Origin: Spirochaetaceae bacterium
Lineage (GTDB): Bacteria; Spirochaetota; Spirochaetia; SZUA-6; Bin103
Length of the DNA stretch: 24,410 nucleotides
Assembly: GCA_028818385.1 (NCBI GenBank)
Contig: JAPPNY010000017.1
Span: 1 to 24,410, forward strand
Direction of reading: 5' to 3'
In this document: piece by piece, positions 8,122 through 14,284 of the stretch
How the letters are laid out: each line of letters begins with the position of its first letter
How positions within the stretch are numbered: position 1 is the stretch's first letter
Program-made: the position numbers and the translations under genes
Notes under the pieces: generated by a model
Databases searched by the model: none
Seen by the model: the letters and a program-made list of their open reading frames with translations, nothing else
What the model was told of the DNA's origin: nothing

Positions 8122-8472
8122 ATGGACATCGTGGAGGCACCCGCCGCACGCCAGCGCCGCTTCGCCGACGAGAACGAAGCCATCGCCGCCCGATTGGAAG
8201 AACGGGAAACCGGCCGGGAGCTGGCACCGTTCTACCGGCACGCGTCCCAAGTACACCGCGCCACGGCCAGAGAGATTGAAGTCGGCCATAAGATCTGCGC
8301 CGATGCCACGTGTGGCACCTGTCACCATTCGTACATGGACCACTACGGGGTATGCCTCAAGCCGGATTGCCTGCTGTGCCGGGAGCAGATCGGATTGCCC
8401 TTCAGCCGCTGGACCGGACCGGACGGCTACGTTGCCCCCACGTTCGCCGCGGCTGAAGACCACGGCGAGTAG
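8122..8472 (+). CDS. Small six-cysteine protein, putative metal-binding
   Basis: This protein of 116 residues belongs to no family I recognise. Residues 1-55 are charged and probably helical (ENEAIAARLEERETGRE). Residues 59-86 contain two identical spacings, C-x4-C-x2-C (Cys59, 64, 67) and C-x4-C-x2-C (Cys78, 83, 86), ten residues apart, with HHSYMDHY between them. Such a pair could hold zinc or an iron-sulfur cluster. The C-terminus (SRWTGPDGYVAP) lacks cysteine. Codon use is strongly biased to G or C at third positions, as in neighbouring genes, which supports coding. ATG 8122 has no clear ribosome site; an in-frame TTG at 8083 is an alternative. The gene is divergent from the propeller gene and its stop codon straddles a repeat junction. 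Confidence 0.65.
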   Translation: MDIVEAPAARQRRFADENEAIAARLEERETGRELAPFYRHASQVHRATAREIEVGHKICADATCGTCHHSYMDHYGVCLKPDCLLCREQIGLPFSRWTGPDGYVAPTFAAAEDHGE

Positions 8473-8500
8473 GTCACATCCTGCAACACCGAAGTGCAGC
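8471..8500 (+). repeat. Duplicated flank, right half, copy 1
   Basis: This 30-base segment matches 9358-9387 at 28 of 30 positions. Its first two bases complete the TAG stop of the six-cysteine gene. Confidence 0.7.
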
Positions 8501-8563
8501 GTCGGCGCCGACGGCGACCGGTTCACGGCGACGCCAGAGGGCTTCGACGCGGTCCTCCACCAT

Positions 8564-8601
8564 GCCGGATCTTGTCCGGCTACGCCCGCACGCCCTAGAA
8601 T
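8564..8601 (+). promoter_or_regulatory. Promoter with overlapping palindrome for the protease module
   Basis: TTGTCC (8572-8577) and TAGAAT (8596-8601) form a -35/-10 pair 18 bases apart, with predicted initiation near 8608. A perfect inverted repeat, GCCGGA (8564-8569) and TCCGGC (8575-8580) around a 5-base spacer, overlaps the -35 box. That is the position expected for a repressor, possibly the product of the module's first gene. The leader of about 28 bases ends in an AAGGAG ribosome site. Confidence 0.42.
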
Positions 8602-8635
8602 CGGGGGTAGCAGAATGCATCGGAAAGGAGCGCGA

Positions 8636-8926
8636 ATGACGCACGCGATGACTCCGGCGCGCCCTCGCAGGCCCAAAGAGGAGACGGCCCGCTTGGGCGA
8701 TGAGATCTACGACCGGGACATCAAGGCCCGGGTGGAGGCCGACCACCACGGCGAGTTCGTCTCCATCGACGTGGATAGCGGGAGTTGGGCCATCTCCGAC
8801 GACCTTCTGACTGCAGCCAAGCGTCTGCGGGAGCAAAGCCCCGATGCCATCGACGTCTGGGCCGTGCGGGTCGGCCATCGGGCGCTGCACCACTTTGGGG
8901 GACGGCCGTTGCGGAGACCCGAGTGA
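8636..8926 (+). CDS. Small conserved-type protein paired with the aspartic protease (antitoxin-like position)
   Basis: This 96-residue protein resembles small proteins that I recall next to AF_0612-type aspartic proteases, although no function is established. Its core is GDEIYDRDIKARVEADHHGE, then SIDVDSGSW, DDLLTAAKRL and a C-terminal VRVGHRALHHFGG. There is no membrane segment or recognised DNA-binding motif. ATG 8636 is chosen because AAGGAG stands about six bases before it; ATG 8615 and 8648 are also in frame. Its stop codon overlaps the GTG of the next gene (GTGA, 8923-8926), which implies tight translational coupling. The arrangement (small first gene, overlapping second gene, palindromic promoter) is like that of a toxin-antitoxin operon. 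Confidence 0.7.
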   Translation: MTHAMTPARPRRPKEETARLGDEIYDRDIKARVEADHHGEFVSIDVDSGSWAISDDLLTAAKRLREQSPDAIDVWAVRVGHRALHHFGGRPLRRPE

Positions 8927-9294
8927 CCGAGGGGGCCGTCAACTCAGCGTACGAGGCCGTCGTCCCCTTGTCTCTGCAAGGCCCGGCAGGGCAGACGTGG
9001 GCGATAGAGACCGTGGTCGATACAGGCTTCACGGGCTATCTGACCCTGCCTCCAGCTTTGGTGCGAGAATTGGCTTTGCCCTTCGTGACCAGCGGTTGGG
9101 CGACGTTAGCCGATGGCAGCGAGGTGTCCTTCGATACGTACCAGGTTACGGTGCTGTGGGAAGGGCGGCTGAGGGAGGTCTTCGCCGATGAAGCGGACAC
9201 CACACCCCTCGTTGGAATGCTGCTGTTGGCCGGATATGACCTGAGCATCCAAGTCCGAAACGGTGGGCACGTGCTCATACAGGAAAACGCTTAG
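8923..9294 (+). CDS. Clan AA (retropepsin-like) aspartic protease, AF_0612 type
   Basis: This 123-residue protein carries the retropepsin signature VVDTGFTGYLTLP, with the catalytic triplet Asp33-Thr34-Gly35. A second hydrophobic region (LVGMLLLAGYDLSIQV, about 97-112) fits the psi-loop half of the fold. Members of this size have a single DTG and act as homodimers, each chain giving one aspartate. No signal peptide is present, so it should be cytoplasmic. Translation starts at GTG 8923, overlapping the previous stop by four bases. The natural substrate is unknown; the partner protein is an obvious candidate. Its stop codon lies at the exact edge of a propeller-gene relict, which suggests the module was inserted there or retained after a rearrangement. 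Confidence 0.75.
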   Translation: MTEGAVNSAYEAVVPLSLQGPAGQTWAIETVVDTGFTGYLTLPPALVRELALPFVTSGWATLADGSEVSFDTYQVTVLWEGRLREVFADEADTTPLVGMLLLAGYDLSIQVRNGGHVLIQENA

Positions 9295-9329
9295 TCCAGA
9301 TAACCGCGCGAGTCCACGCGGCGCGTCCA
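9294..9329 (-). pseudogene. Relict fragment of a third BNR propeller gene
   Basis: This 36-base stretch matches 7063-7098 inside propeller copy 1 at 31 of 36 positions. On the reverse strand it reads TRRVDSRGYLD, against THRLDSRGYLD in copy 1 and RVNARGYLD in copy 2. It is in neither intact gene and has no start or other conserved sequence around it. It is best read as the remains of a third tandem copy. Its lower end coincides with the protease stop codon. Confidence 0.6.
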
Positions 9330-9332
9330 GCA

Positions 9333-9387
9333 TGTCCTTGAACGGCACTCGCGCCCAAGGTCACATCCTGCAGCACCGAAGTGCGGC
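9333..9387 (+). repeat. Duplicated flank, uninterrupted copy 2
   Basis: This 55-base segment corresponds to 8086-8110 joined directly to 8471-8500 (50 of 55 positions identical in total). The 360 bases that contain the six-cysteine gene in copy 1 are absent here. The rest of the 9330-9422 gap shows no gene. Confidence 0.7.
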
Positions 9388-9422
9388 CTACCGTCGCGGC
9401 TTGGTCCTGGGATACATGCGCG

Positions 9423-11471
9423 TCAGTCCGGGGACCACGTCGTGGCGTGGATGCCCTGCTCGCCGGCCCCGGCCCACAGCGTCAGGACGCGGCCGTCCGA
9501 GAGCGCGACCGAGCTGGTCCGCGCATCGATCGTGTGGTAGGCCAGGATATACGCGTCCGGCTCCCACGTGCGCCCGCCGTCGGCGCTCACGAGCGCTCGC
9601 GCGCCACCGCAGGCGTCCTTGTGGTCGTACGTCAGCACCACCCGGCCATCGGGCAACAGCACCACGTCCGCCGAAACCATGTGTATGCGCGTGACCAGCT
9701 CCGGCGTGGTCCAGTTGTCGCCGCGGTCGCGCGAGAACATGACCGCCTCGTTCTTGAATCTGCCTTCACCGCACAGATTGCGTGAGGGGAACGGCCAGCC
9801 TTCCGCGGTAGCGCCACCGGACGGCGCGCCGAAGAAATCGTCGCTCGCCGCCGGGCGCTGATAGCGGGTGGCGCAAAGCAGCTCGCCGGACGGAAGCTCC
9901 AGGAAGTTCGACTCGGTGCTGCCGGGGGGCAACACCGACCAGTCGTCCCAGGTCCTGCCGTCGTCACGGGAGCGCAGCATCACGTCGCCGCGGTAGCCGG
10001 CCTGCCGCGACGGATCGATCGACGCGGTGCCGCAGCCCATCACGACCGTACCGTCGGACAGCTCGGTGATGCGGCTGCCGTCGCCGGCGCCGCCGTAGCG
10101 CATCGGCCCCGGCCTTAGCGGCCCGGCGGTCCAGGTCCTTCCGGCGTCTTCGCTGCGCGCGATGTTGGTCTGCCGGAGACTGGGCGCGCCGGTCGCCGGA
10201 TCCGCCGGCCGCAGCAGCGTCGAGTATCCCATCAGAAGGGTCCCGCGAGCCGTGACTCCGAATGCGAACGTGGTCGCCCGGTTCCCGGACCTCCTGACCT
10301 CGGCGATCTTCGTCCACGTGCGTCCCTCGTCGGTGGAGCGGTGGATGGCGGAGGTGCGGCTGGCGAAGACCAGGCTGCCGTCGGGATGGCGGCAGACGAC
10401 CACACCCTTGGTGCCGGCGCCGGCGAAGAACCGCTGCTCGGCGGAGCGCCGCCGGAACACGATCATCTCGTAGTCCTCGATGAAGTCGCCGCCTTCGAAC
10501 CGGTCGTCGGGCCGCATCCTCACCAGTCCGTTGTCCAGGTAGCCGCGAGCGTTCACCCGGTCCGTCGACAGGTTGGGATAGACGAGGGGCGGCCGGCGCA
10601 ACCCCTCGGGCGTCCAGCGGACCACCACGATGGCCGGCCCGTGGCTCGACTCGTCCATGCGCCGGCCGTCCATCGGAGCCATGGCGGGCGGAATGGCCGC
10701 GCCCCGGTCGTAGGCGGAGACGACGGTCCCGTCGTCCAGCGCCACGCTGACCGCGCCGGCGCCGGGATCGGAGCGCAACGGACGCGGCTGCACGGTGTTG
10801 GTGGCTGCGCGGGCGTGCCCCAGCACGAACACCTCGTCACCCCAGGTGGCGCCGCCGTCCGCGCTGACCACTGCCCGCGCCCCGTACGGGTAGCAGGGCT
10901 CGGCGTAGGTCAGCACCACCCGTCCATCCGGCAGCGTTATGCGCCCGCCCCGTTCGCGCACGCCTTCAGGCTCATCCGGCCCGGCGCCGGACGGAGTCTC
11001 GCCGGCGGCCCACGTGCTCCCGCCGTCGGATGACCGATAGGCCGTCCTGCCCATCCACAGGCACAGCGGTCCTCCCGGCTGCGCCTCGAAGCGCGCCGGA
11101 CCGGCGGCTGCCTCGGCTCCGGATGCGATCCCGCCTCCGGCCTGCCACGTCTCCCCGAAGTCGCCCGACGACAGCACAGTGATGGCTCCCTGGTGGCAGA
11201 GCGCGGCCAGGACGCGATCCGGCGCCAGCTCCGCCAGCGTCAGGACGTGCCCATTCGACCCTGCATGCTCGCGAAGAGACCCGAGGCGTTCCCAGGTCAC
11301 GCCGCCGTTGGTGCTGCGGGCCAGCAACCCGTCGCGGCCGCTGAGGAGCAGGATCGGTCCGTGCCCGCAGAGCATGGGCGCGGTGTCACCGGGCAGGACT
11401 TCCTGCCGCTCCACGCGGATCCGCCGGTAGCGCAGGATCTCCCGGTCCGAGTGGTCACCCTTCACCGGCAT
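9423..11471 (-). CDS. Asp-box (BNR) beta-propeller protein, sialidase-like fold, copy 2
   Basis: This 682-residue paralogue of the protein at 5917-8055 is closely similar throughout and keeps the Asp boxes, for example STDEGRTW, SEDAGRTW, SRDDGRTW and SADGGRTW. The function is probably glycan binding or hydrolysis, as for copy 1, and again the sialidase FRIP motif is not seen. The ATG at 11469-11471 is chosen because it gives the same N-terminus as copy 1 (MPVKGDHSDREILRYRRIR) and follows a GAGGTG ribosome site. The open frame continues far upstream, but that part is antisense to the next gene. No signal peptide is present. It ends at TTWSPD, about 17 residues earlier than copy 1. The two copies look like a tandem duplication later separated by the patch at 8056-9422. 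Confidence 0.85.
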   Translation of the reverse strand: MPVKGDHSDREILRYRRIRVERQEVLPGDTAPMLCGHGPILLLSGRDGLLARSTNGGVTWERLGSLREHAGSNGHVLTLAELAPDRVLAALCHQGAITVLSSGDFGETWQAGGGIASGAEAAAGPARFEAQPGGPLCLWMGRTAYRSSDGGSTWAAGETPSGAGPDEPEGVRERGGRITLPDGRVVLTYAEPCYPYGARAVVSADGGATWGDEVFVLGHARAATNTVQPRPLRSDPGAGAVSVALDDGTVVSAYDRGAAIPPAMAPMDGRRMDESSHGPAIVVVRWTPEGLRRPPLVYPNLSTDRVNARGYLDNGLVRMRPDDRFEGGDFIEDYEMIVFRRRSAEQRFFAGAGTKGVVVCRHPDGSLVFASRTSAIHRSTDEGRTWTKIAEVRRSGNRATTFAFGVTARGTLLMGYSTLLRPADPATGAPSLRQTNIARSEDAGRTWTAGPLRPGPMRYGGAGDGSRITELSDGTVVMGCGTASIDPSRQAGYRGDVMLRSRDDGRTWDDWSVLPPGSTESNFLELPSGELLCATRYQRPAASDDFFGAPSGGATAEGWPFPSRNLCGEGRFKNEAVMFSRDRGDNWTTPELVTRIHMVSADVVLLPDGRVVLTYDHKDACGGARALVSADGGRTWEPDAYILAYHTIDARTSSVALSDGRVLTLWAGAGEQGIHATTWSPD

Positions 11472-11537
11472 GGCATCACCTCGATGCGTACGATTGTCGC
11501 ATCCGCCCCCGCGTGTCACGGTGTGGAACGGAACGCC

Positions 11538-12854
11538 ATGACAGTCAACGTGGAACGGATCTCCCGGATCGGCAGCGAACGCGCAATCGGCGGCAACAAC
11601 ATCGTCACCCGTGACGGTGTCTGCCATGTCGTGTGGCAGGACATCAGCCGGCAGGGCTACCTCAACCGCGTCCGCTCCTACCGCTACGACACCGGCCGCT
11701 GGACGGAGCCGTTGACCCTCAACGTCGGCGTCGACAACCACGCGCGGCCGGTCATCACCGTCGACCACGAGGGACGGCTGCACGTCGTTCTCAGCGGCCA
11801 CGGCACGCCGGTCACATACCGCTGCTCGGCCGGCGTCAACGACTCCTCGGAGTGGACGCCCGAACAGCCGGCCGGCTCCGGCACCTACCCCATCCTGGTG
11901 TGCGCCCCGGACAACACGCTGTTCCTGACGATGCGCCCGGAACGGCCCTTCGGCGCGGACCTGTTCATCAAGGAGCCGGGCGAGCCCTGGCGGCGCCAGG
12001 CCCGCCTGATCCGCAGGACGGAGCGATACCTGGACGGGTATGCGGCCTACCACGGTCACCTGGCAATCGGCCGCGACGGCGACCTGCACTTCGTGTGCTA
12101 CTTCTACGAAGGCCTGGGCACAACCGAGCAGCGCGGGCTCCACCAGGCGCTGTGCTACATGCGCAGCCCCGACCGCGGCCTGACCTGGCAGAAGGCGGAC
12201 GGCACGCCGGTGGCCATTCCGGCGCAGCCCGAGGCCATGGACGTGCTGTATCGGACCAGCGGCCGGCGCCACGAGCCGATGCCTCCTCCGGAAGTGGACT
12301 GCCTGGGGCTGATGGTCGCCGGCGATGGCGAGGTCGTCATGCTGTGCATCTCGGGCGAGGAGCGCCCGGGACAGGTGCTGCTGCACACCCATGGCCGCGG
12401 CGGCTGGGATCGGCGGGAGGTCCTCGAGCTGGAGCAGACCTGGCCGGACATGCGGTCGGTCGCCGGCCAGCTCGGCATGCGCGCCGACGGCAGCCTCTAC
12501 GCGCTGATGCAACTCAAGCCGGGATCCCAAGGTCCGGGAGGGAAGCCGACGCGCGATCGCGACACGACCGGTGACCGGACCGTGTGGCTGGTGTCGGACC
12601 CCGCCCGGGAGCGGTTCCGGGCGTTCCCGGAGCTGGAGCCCGGTACGGTGGCCAACCGACCCGCCCCGGAACCGCCGCTGGGCGCAAACGTGGTGCCCGC
12701 CGGCCAGTTGCCCGCCTTCACCTGGTTCGACGGCTCGTCGGGTTACCCGCGAGGCCTCAGGCGGTACTTCGAGGACGTCCCGGACTACATCAAGACCGGC
12801 GACTTGGTCACCAACAACGTCTACTGGGCAGCTCCGCGTACCCAGCCGCCGTGA
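11538..12854 (+). CDS. BNR_4-like beta-propeller protein
   Basis: This 438-residue protein resembles the BNR_4 group, which includes propeller-fold polysaccharide lyases and related proteins. The most telling stretch is residues 66-95: DNHARPVITVDHEGRLHVV, then SGHGTPVTYR, with His68, His82 and His88 in the conserved pattern. It is followed by a TYPIL element and LFLTMRPERPFG. A second region includes GYAAYHGHLAIGRDGDLHFV and an Asp-box-like SPDRGLTW. No signal peptide is seen. ATG 11538 is preferred because the sequence upstream (from ATG 11484) is unlike coding sequence of the family. The gene is divergent from propeller copy 2 with 66 bases between, so they may share control. Lyase activity is only a possibility. 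Confidence 0.75.
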   Translation: MTVNVERISRIGSERAIGGNNIVTRDGVCHVVWQDISRQGYLNRVRSYRYDTGRWTEPLTLNVGVDNHARPVITVDHEGRLHVVLSGHGTPVTYRCSAGVNDSSEWTPEQPAGSGTYPILVCAPDNTLFLTMRPERPFGADLFIKEPGEPWRRQARLIRRTERYLDGYAAYHGHLAIGRDGDLHFVCYFYEGLGTTEQRGLHQALCYMRSPDRGLTWQKADGTPVAIPAQPEAMDVLYRTSGRRHEPMPPPEVDCLGLMVAGDGEVVMLCISGEERPGQVLLHTHGRGGWDRREVLELEQTWPDMRSVAGQLGMRADGSLYALMQLKPGSQGPGGKPTRDRDTTGDRTVWLVSDPARERFRAFPELEPGTVANRPAPEPPLGANVVPAGQLPAFTWFDGSSGYPRGLRRYFEDVPDYIKTGDLVTNNVYWAAPRTQPP

Positions 12855-12860
12855 GGCAAG

Positions 12861-13625
12861 TCAAACGCACCCGTCGTAGGCGCGCCCCGCGACCAGGTCG
12901 TACTCCGGCTGCGGCTCAGGCCCGACGTAGCGCGACCGGGCGCTCATGTACGCGACCGTCAGGCCGATGCGCCGGTCGGGGCTGGTGTTGGCGTCGGTGC
13001 GGTGCATGGCCAGGCTGTGGTGGAACGAGCAGCCTCCCGCCTTGAGCGGGACGGCCACCTCGCGCGCGTAGTCCACATTGGCGTCCTCGACGCGAAAGTC
13101 CTCCAGGCGCTTGTGCTCGATCACGCCCAGCTTGTGGGAGCCGGGAATGAAGCGCATGCAGCCGTTGTCCTCGGTCGCGTCGTCGAGCGCCATCCAGCAG
13201 ATCACCAGGTTGGGCGGATCGATGTTCGTCCAGTAGGCGGAATCCTGGTGCGGCGGCTTGGCGGAGCCGACGCGCGGCGGCTTGCACAGGGTCTGGTCGA
13301 CGTAGATCTTCAGGTCGGGGCCGAGCAGGCTGTGCACGACGTCCAGGATCGCCGGATGGCGGGCGTATTCCTTGAACAACTCGTCGTACCGCGTGAGGTT
13401 CCAGACCTTGCGCACGTTGTTGAACCGCACGGGGTCCGCGGGAAGCCGGCCATCCTCGACCTGCGGCTCGATCTGCACGTACTCGGGCGGGAACGGCACG
13501 AGGCCGTTGCCGATGTCCTCCAGCCGCTGGTGCAGGGCCTTGACCTCGAGCGCGGTCAGCATCCCCTCCCTGGGCAGAAACCCCTGGTCCTCGAAACGTT
13601 CGACCTCGTCCTGCGTCAGTGGCAC
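12861..13625 (-). CDS. Phytanoyl-CoA dioxygenase (PhyH) family protein
   Basis: This 254-residue Fe(II)/2-oxoglutarate oxygenase shows the clearest PhyH signature in the window. The N-terminal FEDQGFLPREGML is followed by His126-x-Asp128 (PPHQDSAYW), then CWMALDDATEDNGCMRFIPGSHK (about 143-165 in two pieces), the distal His208 (MHRTDANTS) and the arginine pair 218-219. All three iron ligands are therefore present. Translation starts at GTG (13623-13625), six bases after a perfect AGGAGG. The gene ends six bases from the convergent propeller gene at 11538-12854. The substrate is unknown; related proteins are often found near sulfatases and sugar enzymes in marine bacteria. Confidence 0.9.
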   Translation of the reverse strand: MPLTQDEVERFEDQGFLPREGMLTALEVKALHQRLEDIGNGLVPFPPEYVQIEPQVEDGRLPADPVRFNNVRKVWNLTRYDELFKEYARHPAILDVVHSLLGPDLKIYVDQTLCKPPRVGSAKPPHQDSAYWTNIDPPNLVICWMALDDATEDNGCMRFIPGSHKLGVIEHKRLEDFRVEDANVDYAREVAVPLKAGGCSFHHSLAMHRTDANTSPDRRIGLTVAYMSARSRYVGPEPQPEYDLVAGRAYDGCV

Positions 13626-13679
13626 GGATGACCTCCTGTCGATTGCGTCCGGGTGGGTGCGGAACTCCGACCGCGACTG

Positions 13680-13718
13680 CCGTTCCGCCCGATTCGCGGC
13701 AGCAACTTCAAGCTGTAG
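13680..13718 (+). pseudogene. C-terminal remnant of the 67-residue protein gene
   Basis: The frame reads PFRPIRGSNFKL and stops with TAG. The last 33 bases (13686-13718) are identical to the end of the gene at 15952-16155 (16123-16155). Just past the stop, about 15 further bases show partial resemblance to those after the intact copy. No upstream coding sequence is preserved. Confidence 0.65.
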
Positions 13719-13760
13719 CTTCTGAATCCTGATTGGCGCCCGTGCGCTTCCTCGCCGCGG

Positions 13761-13970
13761 TCACGCGAAGATGAGACGCCCCTTCGGTTCCGGCACCTCC
13801 CGGCCAAGTTCTGTGGCTGTCTCGATCCACTCCCGGATGATGACCTGGACGTTGTCGAGAGCTTGCTGGTAGGTGTCGCCGTCCGCAGCGCAACCGGGGA
13901 GCTCGGGAACTTCGGCGATGAATGCTTCATCGTCCTGGCTCCAGTAGATGATGATCTCGTACTTCACCAT
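13761..13970 (-). CDS. hicB: HicB family antitoxin
   Basis: This 69-residue protein has the short HicB form: MVKYEIIIYWSQDDEAFIAE, then VPELPGCAADGDTYQQALDN, and a helix VQVIIREWIETATELG. These are the strands and helix of the partial RNase H-like fold that binds HicA. No C-terminal helix-turn-helix or ribbon-helix-helix domain is present, so autoregulation would depend on a complex or on another factor. It starts at ATG 13968-13970, behind GAGGAG and three bases after the hicA stop, so the pair is cotranscribed. Confidence 0.87.
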   Translation of the reverse strand: MVKYEIIIYWSQDDEAFIAEVPELPGCAADGDTYQQALDNVQVIIREWIETATELGREVPEPKGRLIFA

Positions 13971-13973
13971 GGA

Positions 13974-14204
13974 TCAACTCCTCAATCGGTACTTCAGGAT
14001 CACTGCACGCACCTGTTTGACCTGAAATACCTTCGCCTTTCCCGACCTTGGCTGCAAGTTCAGGATCTCATCGACACCCGCGCGCGTGAAGATGTGGTGA
14101 TCTCCGCGGATGCGCTGGGAGAAGCCGAGTCCTTCCAGAAGTCTACACAGGTCTCGAAACGGAATGTTCGCATCAGACTGTCCTCGCAGGACCCTTCCGA
14201 ACAC
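13974..14204 (-). CDS. hicA: HicA family toxin (mRNA interferase)
   Basis: This 76-residue HicA protein has a double-stranded RNA-binding-like fold that cleaves mRNA and is neutralised by HicB. Characteristic elements are DANIPFRDLCRLLEGLGF (11-28), GDHHIFTR with the catalytic His at 36 or 37, and the basic C-terminus KVFQVKQVRAVILKYRL. It begins with GTG (14202-14204). The gene order, toxin first, is usual for hicAB. The start codon sits inside a perfect palindrome (14204-14216), which could be an operator or hide the ribosome site. Confidence 0.88.
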   Translation of the reverse strand: MFGRVLRGQSDANIPFRDLCRLLEGLGFSQRIRGDHHIFTRAGVDEILNLQPRSGKAKVFQVKQVRAVILKYRLRS

Positions 14205-14216
14205 CGCTCCGAGCGG
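14204..14216. promoter_or_regulatory. Palindrome at the hicA start
   Basis: CCGCTC and GAGCGG are perfect 6-base arms around one base. The element touches the hicA start codon and includes its GGAG ribosome site. It may be an operator or an RNA structure that limits toxin synthesis; with a one-base spacer a DNA site is more likely than a hairpin. Confidence 0.3.
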
Positions 14217-14230
14217 CCCATACCAGGGAA

Positions 14231-14259
14231 ATGTTGTCCGACTCGGCGGTCACTGTCAT
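14231..14259 (-). promoter_or_regulatory. Possible hicAB promoter
   Basis: On the reverse strand ATGACA (14254-14259) is a five-of-six match to the -35 box, followed after 17 bases by CAACAT (14231-14236), a weak -10 box. Initiation would fall near 14224, some 20 bases before hicA. Only the -35 match is good. Confidence 0.28.
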
Positions 14260-14284
14260 GGCCCGCCGGTGCGGCGGCGGACTT

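Noticed and set aside
9294..9422. A separate small gene in the gap before propeller copy 2
   Set aside because: The possible frames are short, lack a ribosome site, and are explained by the relict and the duplicated flank.
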